From Rhyacophila brunnea (Eukaryota > Arthropoda > Insecta > Trichoptera > Rhyacophilidae): a stretch of DNA of 64,000 nt. The first letter of the stretch is position 1. Each line of letters opens with the position of its first letter. Below are positions 11,701 through 23,520 of the stretch, in pieces. The notes under the pieces were generated by a model. That model was not told the origin of the DNA. It worked only from the letters and a program-made list of their open reading frames with translations, and searched no databases. Location of the stretch: NCBI GenBank assembly GCA_022495005.1, contig JAGYXB010000157.1:124001-188000 (forward strand), given 5' to 3'. The position numbers and the translations under genes are program-made.

Positions 11701-12540
11701 TATAAAAATAATAAATGATAGTATAATAAAAGTATATCGAATCAATAGTCTCATATAGACGCTTTGCATTATGATGCACTTGCATACAATGCAATATGCA
11801 TGGTTACTACGAAGATGTTTGAAGCGGTCAGTCATTCAAGATTATCACGAAGCCTGCTTCCGAGATATCGTGAGGCAGTATTGTTGTATTGGACAGCCTT
11901 TTTGATTATGTATATTATCAGGGTAATAAATATCCACGGCGTGATCTGAAGAAACAGACGAACTTGAGAAATACCGTGACGTAAGGGACGTCATTATAAT
12001 ATAAGCGAAAATAGAGTAAGTGACATCACACAATTTTGCAGTAAAATGAAATAGTAATTTTATTTGTGTCGAATTTAAGTTCATATTTTTCAATAATGCT
12101 ATACCAACTTTTTCATGGAATAACTTTTTATGATAAAACTTTTGAGACGAGAAAATAAAATTTCAAAGAAATTGACTATAATATAAGTTACTCATTTTCG
12201 CCAAAATATCTCTTTATACTAACTTTTGACACAGAAACCTCAATATACTATTTTATATGGTGGATATATTATTTTATTCCGTCAAATAAATTAAAAAAAA
12301 ACTTGTCTTCTATAATACGCGTACATTGGTAGATATTTTATAATAATATATTAAAGTGAAACTGGAAAAGGTTTACTATGAGTGACACATACTTAGGTAT
12401 ATATTATTTTATTATTACGTATTAATTTTTAACTGTATTTTTCCGAGATTTATTTACCAGATCTAAGCTTTAATTAGAACGCCTTACATTCGTGTTACAA
12501 GCGTAAAATAGGTTTTAAATAAAAATATGTACCTTTTTTT
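11701..12540. other. No gene seen
   Basis: AT-rich. 11,800-12,030 is slightly richer in GC, with small opposing open frames and no domain. GCCAAAATATCTC near 12,200 faintly resembles an M1 end. Confidence 0.3.
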
Positions 12541-12976
12541 TTACAACGTTTTTATTATCTCGTATTCTTATTTGTGGTGGTTGTTTGTCCGGTACAAATC
12601 TTGCAATCGATTGTTAACTAACTTCCCGACTAGCTAGACATTTGAAACTTTTAGACTATATCAGAACACGATGCCAATGCAATCTTTTAATACTTTTAGC
12701 CATCTTTAAGTAAAATTGAAATCATTTTCAGTTACATCTGTTTTGTATGGAAAATGATTTCAGAAAAATCTATAAAAAGTACGACTATTATTGGTTGTTA
12801 AGGCGATGGTCCTAGCAATTTAATTATAAATATATACGTACGTTACTATGGAAATCAAAATGACATTTCAGTATTCTATATTTTTGTTTGTTTCTTATTT
12901 ACTTCATATTATCGAGTACAAGTTTGAGGATATTATTGAGCATAATAATTCAACAGAAAATTAAAAAAACGTTGTA
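12541..12976 (+). mobile_element. MITE family M2, copy 1
   Basis: Ends TTACAACGTTTTT and AAAAAACGTTGTAC are inverted. The interior has the shared blocks CTTCCCGACTAGCTAGACAT, ATATCAGAACACGATGCCAA and ATATACGTACGTTACTATGG. Homologous, similarly sized copies are at 19,434-19,852 and 54,588-55,027 (opposite strand). Noncoding; superfamily unknown. Confidence 0.8.
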
Positions 12977-14180
12977 CATAAAAAGTTTTTTTATCTTGTA
13001 ATTCTTTATATGATAAATACCGTACAATCATACTTATATACTGTAGTTGTGTAATTAGAAAACAAATGAAAATAATCAAGCTTCGACGACCATTTTTGTT
13101 ATATTCTACAGAAATGCTTTCAGTGCGGCTAGTATAGAGAATTTTATGTTTTCTATAATAACCAATTAATATTTATTCTTAATTCACCAGGAAACAATAT
13201 GAATAATATATTATATTATTAATCCAATATTGTGTATTTCTATGGAATAGTACCAATTATTAGCTTTGAGATATCAACAGTGTTATTCCGACCTAATAAT
13301 ATAATGTAAGTATTGTAACCTCCTAAAGGTATATCCCTTTTTGGGATAATATTCGGATTGTCTTATGGCAATATTAAAATCTGAGTTGGCTGAAAAAATT
13401 GATAAATAAAAGTTATATTTTTAATATTTTTTTAGTTGCAAAAATGTTCCTTCTATTGTGATATTAGTAGTGAAATAGATATAAGATGTTTAGGTCTTTG
13501 TGATACTTGGCAAATATATTATATAATATTAACAGTAAAGTTTATAGTAATACATTCTAAATGCAAGAGTCGGGGTGAAAATATATTGAAGTATGTGAGA
13601 AAATAGTATTCAACAAGAGTATTATAAAATTCCCCTTGTATTTTTTTATGTCGCTATGTTATAAGAGCAACTTTACTGCAAAAAAAAACTTTTCTGAAAC
13701 CAGTTATTCTCAATTTAATTTTGAATGGAGGTTTTTATACTCATAGCTATAATCTATAGCTATGATTTAATAACGTCGTAACTATCGTCAAATCATTATG
13801 GTATTATAGTATTTGGCCAACGCATTACAGTAATAATAATTACTTATTTACTTGCTGGCGCTATAGCGATATATGGCCATATGGCGCATTGAGGTCGATG
13901 GCCTACTGCACAACCGTCTTCCAATCTCCTGGATGAAAAATCTCAGAGGCTGATTTGAGTTCAGTACTTCCTGTTTACAGCAGTGACAGACAGGAAAAAT
14001 AATCGCTGTCAACATCCGATACTGGATACAACGGGGAAATGAGATGAACTTAACAATACGTGGTAATATATATTAATGGTAGGAAGTGAAACCTATTTTA
14101 TAAATTATTACAAAGTAATCGACGAATCTTTTAAAAATATGACAAACTAATTTGTCGGATATTATACTGTTAACTAACTA
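12977..14180. other. No gene seen; one GC-richer block of unknown origin
   Basis: Mostly AT-rich. 13,850-14,050 (GCTGGCGCTATAGCGATATA through GGATACAACGGGG) is GC-richer and looks like old repeat DNA, possibly a LINE 3' UTR, but I could not align it with another copy. Confidence 0.3.
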
Positions 14181-14670
14181 TTTTTTTATTCAATGAATAA
14201 TTCACAAGATTAAAAAATGTAACACACTAATTATTGAACATACATAATTTTGAAAACACTTCTGAGAAAATATATTATAATCGAGAGAAAAAATCTTTTA
14301 TGAAAAAGTAAGACCCCAGTAGGAATCGAGCCTGCATTTGTCGGGTTTCGCGCCCATGCACAAATGCAAAATGCATACATGCAAAAAATCTTGATTGTAA
14401 TTAAAGTAATACCTACTTTGGTTTAAAATACAAAAGTCGATCGCCAATAGTAATTCAATTTGGAAAGCACTTCAGAGAGTATTAAGAGCCATTAGTTAAA
14501 ATTTGTCGCAATTAAGTATGGAGCCTTTAGCATAGTGGTATATGTGCATGGGCGCAAAACCCGAGAGATGCAGGTTAGATTCCTGCGGGGTATCTTACCT
14601 TTTTCAAAAAAAAAATTTTATTGGTTATGATATTATATTTTTTTAGAAGTGTTTTCAAAATTTTGTAGGT
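14181..14670. mobile_element. Fold-back element with tRNA-like modules, locus 1
   Basis: The two arms are inverted. The left arm carries AATAATTCACAAGATT, TTTTGAAAACACTTCTGAG and a minus-strand tRNA-like block (14,313-14,362). The right arm carries a plus-strand tRNA-like block (14,521-14,592: TAGCATAGTGGTATATGTGC as A box, CAGGTTAGATTCCTG as B box and T-arm) and then TTTTTCAAAAAA...ATTGGTTATGATAT...AGAAGTGTTTTCAAAATTTT. The layout matches loci at 35.7 and 43.6 kb. The arms are diverged, so this copy is older than locus 2. No coding capacity. Confidence 0.75.
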
Positions 14671-14984
14671 ATATTATAATATATTATGATGAAATATATT
14701 AATAACTAATAATACTTGAATTAAATATCTAATTTATGCTAATAAGTATTAATTATGACTTTGTTTACGATATTACGATTTATTACGATAAAAATTCATA
14801 TCGTCTCCTGAATTGTCCAACTAGATAACTTGATTTTAACGATGGCTATTGAATAATATAATTCTACATTTTCCTTTTCTAAGAAATGATAAAACGAGGT
14901 AAGTCAGAAGTTAATGGTAACTTTATTAATTTTTGTTTTAGTAGTTTGAAAATATTAGAATTAAATTGAAACCATAAATGAATA

Positions 14985-15690
14985 AAATAAATAAAATAAT
15001 ATATATTTATTTATTTATATTTATTTAGTTGAAAAAGACACGTTGAGTACATAACAAATTATTAATTCAGGACGTTCACAACATGACATTTAGAATAAAA
15101 ATTACAAGTAATCAGTTCGGAAAATCAGAAAAAACAAAGTGGAGGAAAAAAAGAAAGCAAAAATAGTTTTATACAAAAGAAATAAAATTAAAAAAAAAAA
15201 TAATGATTCAAAAAGTACAAATTAAACAATAAAATAGAATTTAAAAAACAGAATATATAATGGATCGAAAAATTTCTACATCTCTAGGGAGTGCATTGAC
15301 CAACCGCACAGCCCTCGCTATTGGTGCCTGGTGAGCCTGACATGAGGAAACAACTTTCACCTAAAATAGGTCATGCGACCACGCATGTAATTGACGGGTG
15401 TGTAAAAATTTAAATTTTCTAGAATATCCGGAATGAAAATGATACCACGTGAGAGCAGGGAAAAATGCTTTAAGAGCAGAAGTGACCTACGAGCTTTAAG
15501 AGAATGAAAGGCGAGCATGCCTTGAAGAAAGTTAGTCGGAAAATACTCGTTTGAGAAGGTGTCAAAAGGAAAATAATTATAAACTTTAAAAATAAATAGA
15601 GATGACGAAGAATTTTTTTCTGAACACGCTCTAAAATATTTTTTTGATATTTCTCAATTAGACAAGCACAATGTTCCATTTTTATTTTAA
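14985..15690 (-). pseudogene. LINE 3' end (Jockey/CR1-like), degenerate
   Basis: Minus-strand frames give IEKYQKNILERVQKK at about 15,655-15,615, the region following the reverse transcriptase core in insect LINEs (I..VQ..FLR). After frame breaks comes HQAPIARAVRLVNALPRDV at about 15,330-15,270, the C-terminal R..N.LP motif. The 3' UTR contains TTCTAAATGTCATGTTGTGA, shared with the LINE end at 37.3 kb, and ends in an A/TAAA-rich tail. 5'-truncated. Confidence 0.65.
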
Positions 15691-15699
15691 ATAATAATT

Positions 15700-16727
15700 A
15701 TAGCCTAGATTTATGTTAATCAAGTAAAGTTTAAATTTCATTTTCCCAACAATGACCAAATCAGAGTTATCTAGTTGTAGTATTAAGGTGACGATTACGA
15801 ATATGATATTATTATATTACATTCGTATTCAATTTAAGAACTTATTTATTGATATTTCAAATAGGAAAAGTTTTACAAGTAGTTGTTGGCTGTTGCCTTT
15901 TTAAACTCATACAAACATAAAAAAAATATCCAGCAGACTTGAAATTCAAATGTGATTCAGGGCCGTGATATATGAAATCAGACAGAATCTAGAAATTCAA
16001 TACATATCGATACGTCTATGTGTATATATATATAGTATGCGTCTGCTCCCTCTTGAATTTTATTTAAATGTGAAGGAGAAACAACACAGATTCCAGCGAT
16101 TTCACCTACAAGTTCCAGGACAACAGGTGAATATGGCAAACTCGCCATGAGATAAAATATTGTTTCAGATATCTTCGCCGATCCGGAGCCAAATGTGAAT
16201 AAATAAGAGGAATTTTAATGTCTATTGTTTCGAAGCTATAGACCTAGTCGAATATTTATATTAAAGCTACACAATAGAATATAAATTTCTTCAAACTGTT
16301 TAGTGAAGTGATTATATTATGCAATACTTATTAAGTATTAAACATAACAATTTTAATTTAACATTTTTTACCCTTTTCATTACGACTAGGCACTCATAAA
16401 TAAGCCATATTATAATTCAATATGCGATCGTAAAAACATATTATGTCAACCTTCTCAATTATTATTTCATTAGTGATGTACGTGATCTTCTTGAGCAGTT
16501 ACTATTCTACACATGATTCTCTTCCAGTTGTTCGTGGACACTGCTGAGTGGCTTATTGATACAAATAAAAATATGGTCTAATTTTTGGCGTGCGAGTATT
16601 TATTTTCTTACATCGTTTACACAGTCAATCATAACCAATTTCTTTAAATTATTCCATGCCCCTCATCTACGTAAAACAAACAAGAAAATATACATTAATA
16701 AAATTAACATAATTATATATACATATT
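15700..16727. other. No gene seen
   Basis: AT-rich unique sequence, including a short TA run at 16,023-16,034. No repeat or coding signal was recognised. Confidence 0.3.
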
Positions 16728-16860
16728 TCGCTAACATCTCGGAAACAAACCTATTGGAAACAATCTTGAAAATAAAAATAGTGCAGGTTCGACTCTCGCC
16801 CGGCACGATATTTAAGGTAGGTATGTGTCTGTGTTATGCATGTTCAATTAAGAATGTTAT
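16728..16860 (+). mobile_element. SINE family B, copy 1
   Basis: The B box and T-arm GCAGGTTCGACTCTCGCC is followed by CGGCACGATATTTAAGGTAG and a TATGTGTCTGTGTTATGCAT tail. The copy only 250 bp away (17,015-17,160) has the same B-box context and a related tail. The A-box region is eroded. Confidence 0.5.
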
Positions 16861-17014
16861 ATTCCTGAATTTTAAAAATTTAATAAAATTTTGAAAGATA
16901 CTGACGTTGAACGGAAATTAAATTAAGTGACTCATTATTATTGGCACTACAAACCACAAAAACCAGTCACCAATGTTAGTGATAAAGTACTTCAGTTACA
17001 TGACTATTATTTAA

Positions 17015-17160
17015 GTGCAGGTAGCTAAATTGTGAAAGCATATTGGCCGGAATTTAATAGATGCGGGTTCGACTCCCGCCCGGTACCACCTTTTAAAAAC
17101 ATTTTTATATTATGTATGTTTTTGTGGTGTTTCCAAATGATGTATATTCAATAAAAAAAA
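17015..17160 (+). mobile_element. SINE family B, copy 2, with intact T-arm
   Basis: GTAGCTAAATTGTGAAAGC stands in A-box position. 17,063-17,079 forms a perfect 5-bp T stem (GCGGG/CCCGC) around the loop TTCGACT and is followed by CCGGTACCA, so the tRNA-like 3' half is well kept. The acceptor 5' strand does not pair, which argues against a functional tRNA. An A-rich tract closes the element. Confidence 0.55.
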
Positions 17161-19387
17161 AGAGTTTATTGAAATAAATTAGATTAACATCGATTGTGCA
17201 ATCAAAATAAATCACTATTGACCTTAAAAATATATGTTATTTAATTTTTGTCAATAACATTGGTTTTCTATTTTATATATTTGTGTATCATTGATATAAT
17301 AATATATTACCGAAAATAATAACTTGTGTACTTTGCGGATATGTTTTATAAAATATCTGATATAAAAGTTAATAAGACGATATTACCTTTTATCAAAGAT
17401 AAATCTATGGTAAAGAGTATTTTGCAGTATTGCCTGATGAAAATTTTAAAATTTACTAGATTGATTTTTTCATAAAAATCGTCATTTTTATGTACTTACC
17501 TACTTTATGAAAAATAGATGAATGGTCTTCAAACCATGCTATTGTCATATTTGTACAAGCATCTTCTAAAAAGGCATGCAAGTGTTACCTTTTGATCTTA
17601 AACCAATATTAAATATCAGTAGAGCTACTGATTTTTTAGTAAACGTGGCTATATAGTGAGCCACTGTTATAAAAACTCGGTTAAATAGATGACGGCAAGA
17701 TATTAACCAACAAAATTATTGATTTGTAGAAAATGAAAAGTATGAAAAAGGTTTAAGAAAACATACAATATTTTTAATGTAATATTTTAAGCACTGTCTT
17801 ATAAAAGAAATGCTGGGAAAACATCATCCATTTTTGCAGTTGCCAGCTGGAGGGGGTTATGTCAAGGATGCCGGGCACTGACCTTTATGATGCTGGCGCC
17901 GTGGTTTAGTTGTCATTCCTAGTCGTACTACCACCCTCGCGCGTTACTGTTTATTGAGTCACCCTGTGCGTGGCACTTCATGGTCAAAAATGTTTTAGGT
18001 TAAAAGTGTTTACAAGTACACGGTTGATGAATGACTGACTGTTAATAGTCACCCTGGCATGGATAATGGTGTTAGGTGGGTAGGAATTTTATATTCTATT
18101 AGGGCCACCCTAATTGGTTTAACCATATACCAATACGACTATTCTCTAGAAAACAATTACTGCATTCTCATTATGTGTCCTTGTCACAGACCAGAACAGT
18201 GTATGAAAGAGTTTGTCGAATGACTGTCTTGTAGACAAGGTTTTTTTTTAAACATACCTATTCATTATTTTAATTGTATATCTTTCCATTACTCAACCGT
18301 TTTTCTTTTAAATACAACAAAAAAAAAAACAATTCAACGTTTTTCACCCGGTGCACATCGAAGAAAGGAAAACTTTAATAAAGAACGATGAAAAAAAACG
18401 AAATCTGCATAATTTATGTAATCACACTCGACTACCCCGTTGTACGTTAAATGGAAATATTTCGCCCTGTTTAGAATACAACGCCACCCCGCAATAAAAT
18501 AAAGTGTTATGACCAAAGTTTTATTTCTCCCCGCGCGCTATACAAGTGAATTTTACGGAAGCTTTTCATTGTTTTATTTCAATGTTCACAGAAGGCAAGT
18601 CTATGAAAAGTGAATGTCGAAGAGCTTTGAAGACATACGAACACTTTGCAAGTAGCGTCAACTCCACTCGGACTTAGATTGTATCGGTCTATTGTATAAA
18701 CACCGGTAATACCTACAGCGTATAAAACTAGTGAGCTAACCGCAAAATATCACGCCATACTATATGAGGGCTGATGTATCATGATTTTTAAGTATGATTA
18801 TTTTAACTGCATTGATAGAGATCGGAATAAATTAATGCTCTACAGTGAAGTGTTGTGAATGCTCTAATAGTTTTCGTTGTATTTTAATGACATTAATAAC
18901 ACCAACTTTTCTACGTTCTTACTACAGCAATTTCCTGCATTTTGTAGCGTCATGTACCGAATAATATACATACATATAAATGGATATGTTGTCACTATTA
19001 ATTTATGCACTCATTGATTTAAAATGATAGATAACACTGAAATCATCCAAACAATTATTTTTCTGAAAATTAATTACTTTCACCTAAATCACTTTCCGTC
19101 CAAGTCAATCTGCCAATATATAATTCGGTTCATGAGCAAGTTAAGTAATAAAATATCAGGCAATGTTTGGGTCATTAAAATCAATCTAAATCATAATTAA
19201 AATTAAAATATTTTTATCTTGACTTATTTCTATAACCGGCTCATGACCATCATTTGACATAACAATAATTAATAATATCTTCAAGATGTTCGAATTCAGA
19301 GTCAAAGCCAACAGCTTTCTTTTCAACTCTACTAGTAAGTCTACTTAGTATTATAGTTATAGTTGAATCACGTAATCTAATAAGAGA
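17161..19387. other. Unique sequence with conserved-looking islands
   Basis: No gene found. 17,830-18,080 and 18,320-18,720 are GC-richer and free of repeats. The second contains only a 60-codon minus-strand frame (18,334-18,516) without a domain. They could be noncoding regulatory DNA or UTR sequence; unproven. Confidence 0.3.
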
Positions 19388-19433
19388 CTCAGTTCTCATA
19401 CTGGGGCTCAATTCCTGATGAGGTCACAATATA
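19388..19433 (+). mobile_element. SINE-like B-box fragment abutting an M2 MITE
   Basis: GGGGCTCAATTCCTGATGAG and GTCACAATATATTA match the block at 63,385-63,420 (TTTGATCCCTGGTGAGG, TTACAATATATTTA). The fragment ends exactly where the M2 element begins, so M2 may have inserted into it. Confidence 0.4.
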
Positions 19434-19852
19434 TTACAACGTTTTACTTAGCTCGTATTCTTATTTATCCGGTGGTTCTTTGTCCGGTACAAATCTTGCA
19501 ATCAATGTTTAACTAACTTCCCGACTAGCTAGACATTTTAAACTTTTAGAATATATCAGAACACGATGCCAATGCATTTTTTTAAATACTTTTAGCCATC
19601 TTTAAGTAGAATTGAATTCATTTTCAGTTAATTCTATTTTGTATAAAAAGTTATTTCGACACCATTATTGGTTGCTAGGGGTCAGGGATCCTAGCAACTA
19701 AATTATTAATATATACGTGCGTTACTATGGAAATCAATATGATATGTCAAAATGACATTTCAGTATTATTTCTATCAAGTACAATTTTTTTTGATCGTTT
19801 AACCTAGTCAAGTCAAGTTTATTTGATTCAACAGAAAATTTAAAAGCGTTGT
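19434..19852 (+). mobile_element. MITE family M2, copy 2
   Basis: Ends TTACAACGTTTT and AAAGCGTTGTA are inverted. It shares the ordered internal blocks of copy 1 (TTTGTCCGGTACAAATCTTG, CTTCCCGACTAGCTAGACAT) with a few small indels. No coding capacity. Confidence 0.8.
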
Positions 19853-20661
19853 ATATAAAAAGTTATTAACTGGATATGTGAATATTCAAATGATACTACT
19901 ACACTACTGTAGTTGGGTCATATGATATATTGCAGTATCGAAAGAAAAAGAAAATAGTATACTTAAAGTCTGAAGTCGTGATATCCTTTTTCTCCTGTGC
20001 CAAATTTGTGATAAATAAAGATGCATTCTATGCTTAAATCAGTTTCTAAGATTCTTGACCCAGAATATTTTTCTTATTTACTCGGAATTAATTTACAACA
20101 TCATAAAATATTTATAACGACTATATTGTATTACTTAATTTATTTTACAATCAATTTTTTACGAGGATATTGCACTACTTTTATTGGGTTGTTCCAAGAA
20201 TAAATTATTAGGCAGAGTTTTTAAATTTATGATATTGATAATTACAGTGCCATGTATAATAGTTTCAACAGGTAAATATATGCAATATAATACGTTTTGC
20301 AAAAAAAAAAAAAAATGGGCAGAAAATAGCTCGAAGGATAAAAATACCCTAGGAAAATTGTAAAAATTAACCTTTACAATGACCGCTAATTGTTACAACA
20401 AAGTTATTTAATTTTGGTTTCTATTCAGAAGGCATTATCATCCTTTAATAATATATTTAAGTCTTTACTAATTGTAATTATATTCTGTGGTATATATCAA
20501 AATTACACATTGTTCTATTTTAATTCAATAATAAATACAATTAATTAACTTAAAACCATTCCTTACTACCAATAAGCTAGAGGAACTAATTATAGAATAT
20601 ATTATTTAAGTAAGTATATAATTATTATTATAATACACAGCATATAAAAAATATTTAATAC
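19853..20661. other. No gene seen
   Basis: AT-rich sequence. A 60-codon open frame at 20,021-20,203 has no domain and AT-biased hydrophobic content expected by chance. Confidence 0.3.
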
Positions 20662-21101
20662 AATTGAATACGTGTATTAATTAAGGCTCTAAGTACCAAA
20701 AAGTAGTAGTAATTGCCTGTAGTTACAAAATAACGAGTCATTACAGTAAAATTGCATGAAGCAGATCTTTTGTAAAATGTGGTTTCACAGTGTGAAGCAA
20801 TCACAGCAGCTTCCATAATTTTAGGTATTAAGAACTCACGAGTGTCAACACTCCATCGTCAACCATTTTATATTGAATACCGTTGACCACTGCAGTGGTA
20901 CTTACACCATTATAAATAAAATACGGCAAGGGACTTACAACGTCGACAGGTTTAAATATTTTGCTGTATGTTTTTGACTTTCTTGAGGCACTTAGACCAT
21001 AGTTGAAGTTATTAGCGTTGGTATGTAGAATATTTTTCCATAAAAATGTCAGTTTTTATTTTTTTGGTACTTAGCGCTTTAATTAATACACGTATTCAAT
21101 T
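20662..21101. mobile_element. MITE family M3
   Basis: The ends are about 40-bp inverted repeats. The left reads AATTGAATACGTGTATTAAT then TAAGGCTCTAAGTACCAAAA; the right is its complement with very few mismatches (TTTTTGGTACTTAGCGC then TTTAATTAATACACGTATTC). The 440-bp unit is noncoding. Good arm identity suggests a fairly young element. Target duplication not resolved. Confidence 0.8.
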
Positions 21102-21607
21102 AATATTCACTAGAAATAGCTAGTCTTTGTAGTATTTTGTTTATAAGACTATACTACAATAATATATACTAGATAAATCAGTTAAATATTTCAACATAAC
21201 AGCTGGTATTACATTAAAGTGTATATTGTGTTTGTGTTGTGAATGCTTTTCAGAGAAATAATCACTTTCAAAAGTTAAATGTAAATACATACGCTGAAAA
21301 ATAACAAAGCTTTCACCATGACTTCAGCATAACTTGGTGAAATCAAAATATTTCCGGGAGCTCTCGTCATTATTTTCCGCGCATTGAAACTACGGCGAAT
21401 GTGCGTGAAATAATTTCACCCCTTCGCAATCTTTGCGCCGTCCTCTGCAAAAAAGGGATGAAGTCATTCCTTCAATATATCATCATCTAAATATGACTAA
21501 CAGGGTGGCCATATGTGTTTATATTACTGATAGGATATGGTATGAAAAGGTAAGCTTTTTTGTTGCAATGTGATCTTTTCTAATATGGTTTTACCTAAGT
21601 ATATTTC
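21102..21607. other. No gene seen; one GC-richer island
   Basis: 21,300-21,470 is less AT-rich (CTCTCGTCATTATTTTCCGC and onward) without an ORF, of the same conserved-noncoding-like texture as 18.3 and 57.5 kb. Confidence 0.3.
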
Positions 21608-21840
21608 ATGGGGTCTCGAAATCATGTTATGGAAAATTACAATTTGAAGTTTGCATGCCCTTTAAAATCAGGTATAATGCTAATTTCTTTGTACTTTATG
21701 TGAATGTTCTGTATATCAGATAACCTTGTTTTTTTTTGTAGTATAAATAGGTATAATAATATATAGACACATTACCCGTTATTAACTCTAAATACAAAAT
21801 AAATAATTATTGACTTACCAACTTTTGGCGGCAACCCCAC
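21608..21840. mobile_element. MITE family M1, copy 2
   Basis: The interior matches copy 1 (ACAATTTGAAGTTTG, CATGCCC, CAGGTATAATGCTAATTTC, AGACACATTA). The right inverted repeat is clear (ACTTTTGGCGGCAACCCCAC); the left end is altered or replaced. Confidence 0.65.
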
Positions 21841-22014
21841 GATTTATTTTTAGCTGATTGTAAAATCGATTTAATTTTATAAAGTAGTTAAAATTATGTC
21901 ATATTCTGATAAATAATATAAATTTCATTTGAATATAAAAAGGAAAGAGACATTCATTTTTAATTTGCTCACGTCCTAAAATAAGATTGTACTATAATCG
22001 TTTGTATGTAATGA

Positions 22015-22862
22015 GAAATTATTTATTTATTTTATTTATTTATAAAAAAAGAGTATTACGGCATTACAGCTATTGGCCAATGCGCCATAATACATAATAA
22101 ATACAAATGTATAACAATATCTTAATTACAAATAACAATAAAAAGACAGCATGTGTAAATATTAATGAAATATGATAATTTATACAATTATAAATTTAAC
22201 CTATTTAATACGTCCACAAACATTATATAGTTAATAAAAAAAAAATCAACCTTTATGGTGCCATCAAATAAGTTAATTCACGATACACAGCATCATGAAA
22301 CATAACATCTGTCCTGCGACGAGGTATCTTGAAGACCGTGAAGCTACGATTGATATTGGTGGGAACATGAAAATTAATATTTGCCAGTATATACGGATTG
22401 TAAATGAACCCACGAAGAAGTAAAAAGAAATGCTTTAAAAGAACAATCACTCTTCGAGTAGACAGGGATTGCATTGATAGCATACCCAGAAGAAAACGAG
22501 TCGGGAAATTCATTTTATTGTCATTATCATAAGGAAAGAACCCGTATGTTCTTAAGTAGAGAAATCTAAGAAATCTATTGTGGACTCGATCCAACTTAAT
22601 TGTGTTGATGTACCTATTAAGACTCCAAATAATGCTGGCATATTCAAGAATACTCAACACAAATGATACGTATAATGTACGTAGCACTCGGACGTTTTCG
22701 AATGATTTTGAAACCCTCATAACAAAACCAAGCATTTTACTAGATCTAGTACTGATGTTAAGAATAATATGCTGATTGAAAGTGAACTTTGCATCATACA
22801 ATACACCCAAATCTTTTATCTCCGTTACCCTACTCAATATTATACCAGACAATGCATCGAAT
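22015..22862 (-). pseudogene. LINE reverse transcriptase C-terminus and 3' UTR, 5'-truncated
   Basis: The open frame 22,852-22,253 (199 codons, still open upstream to about 22,862) carries VTEIKDLGVLYDAKFTF (residues 9-25), SILEYASIIW (67-76) and LDRVHNRFLRFLY (87-99). It ends with the NINFHVPTNINRSFTVFKIP block typical of the domain after the polymerase core in Jockey/CR1-like LINEs. A 230-bp 3' UTR and a TAAA-type tail at 22,020-22,045 follow. The frame is intact over 200 codons, so this is a relatively recent insertion. The first methionine is not the true start. The catalytic FADD motif lies upstream and is missing through 5' truncation. Confidence 0.85.
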
Positions 22863-23350
22863 CAGATTATGCATCGAAAAAAATTAGGTACTTATATAGT
22901 TGTATGTTTTTTTTTGTATGAAAATCTATAATATTTGTATATTTGGGTTATGCTGAATTTTTTTATTATACTTAAAACATATTATGATACATTAACAATA
23001 TTAATTGAAAGACAATCCATCCGATGACAAATGAAATTATTTCGGATGAAGATTATAACAATCAGGTCTTATTCATTATTTTTTATCACACATCGATATA
23101 CCTAGATAAGGGTGGCAACACACCTACCCTAGCAACTTTGCGTTTTACTTTACTGGTGCGTGGTATTTCCGTACGAAAGAGGCATTTGAACTTTTGCACA
23201 CACCAATATAATAATATCACATTGCTGGTATATTCTCAAATATTATATTTAAAAATTTATTTCAAAACTCCAAGATTATTTTATAATTATTTTTTTGTCA
23301 GGACTGTCACAATAATACACAACCAGTATTTATATATTAATATTATTGTA
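22863..23350. other. No recognised gene
   Basis: A 110-codon plus-strand open frame at 23,024-23,356 has no recognisable domain and reads into the Helitron-like terminus; probably chance. Confidence 0.3.
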
Positions 23351-23353
23351 TAC

Positions 23354-23385
23354 TAGCTGAGCCAGCTGGCTCTCGCCAGTCTGTC
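23354..23385 (-). mobile_element. Helitron 3' terminus
   Basis: On the minus strand ACTGGCGAGAGCCAG is a hairpin (CTGGC, GAGA loop, GCCAG), followed after a short spacer by GCTCAGCTAG and then T. GCTGGCTCAGCTAGT aligns with the proven Helitron end at 3050-3064 (GCCGGGTCAGCTAGT) with few differences. Hairpin plus CTAG plus T is the standard Helitron 3' structure. A matching 5' end (TC, minus strand) was not found to the right, so the element extent is unknown and may include the adjoining satellite. Confidence 0.55.
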
Positions 23386-23520
23386 TCGCTAGGTCTTGCA
23401 GACGGCTTGGCGGTGTTGGATTTTAATATAATTGTGAAGTATGCATAGCTGGCGCCATAGTTTTCTCTTCGGGATGGGTTTTTTATTCACGTCAGACAGT
23501 TTGACATTTCGCTGATAGTA

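Noticed and set aside
17015..17090. A genuine tRNA gene
   Set aside because: The T-arm is perfect but the acceptor and anticodon stems do not close, and a related SINE copy lies next to it.
23024..23356. 110-codon plus-strand open frame as a gene
   Set aside because: No domain, AT-biased composition, and it runs into the Helitron-like terminus.
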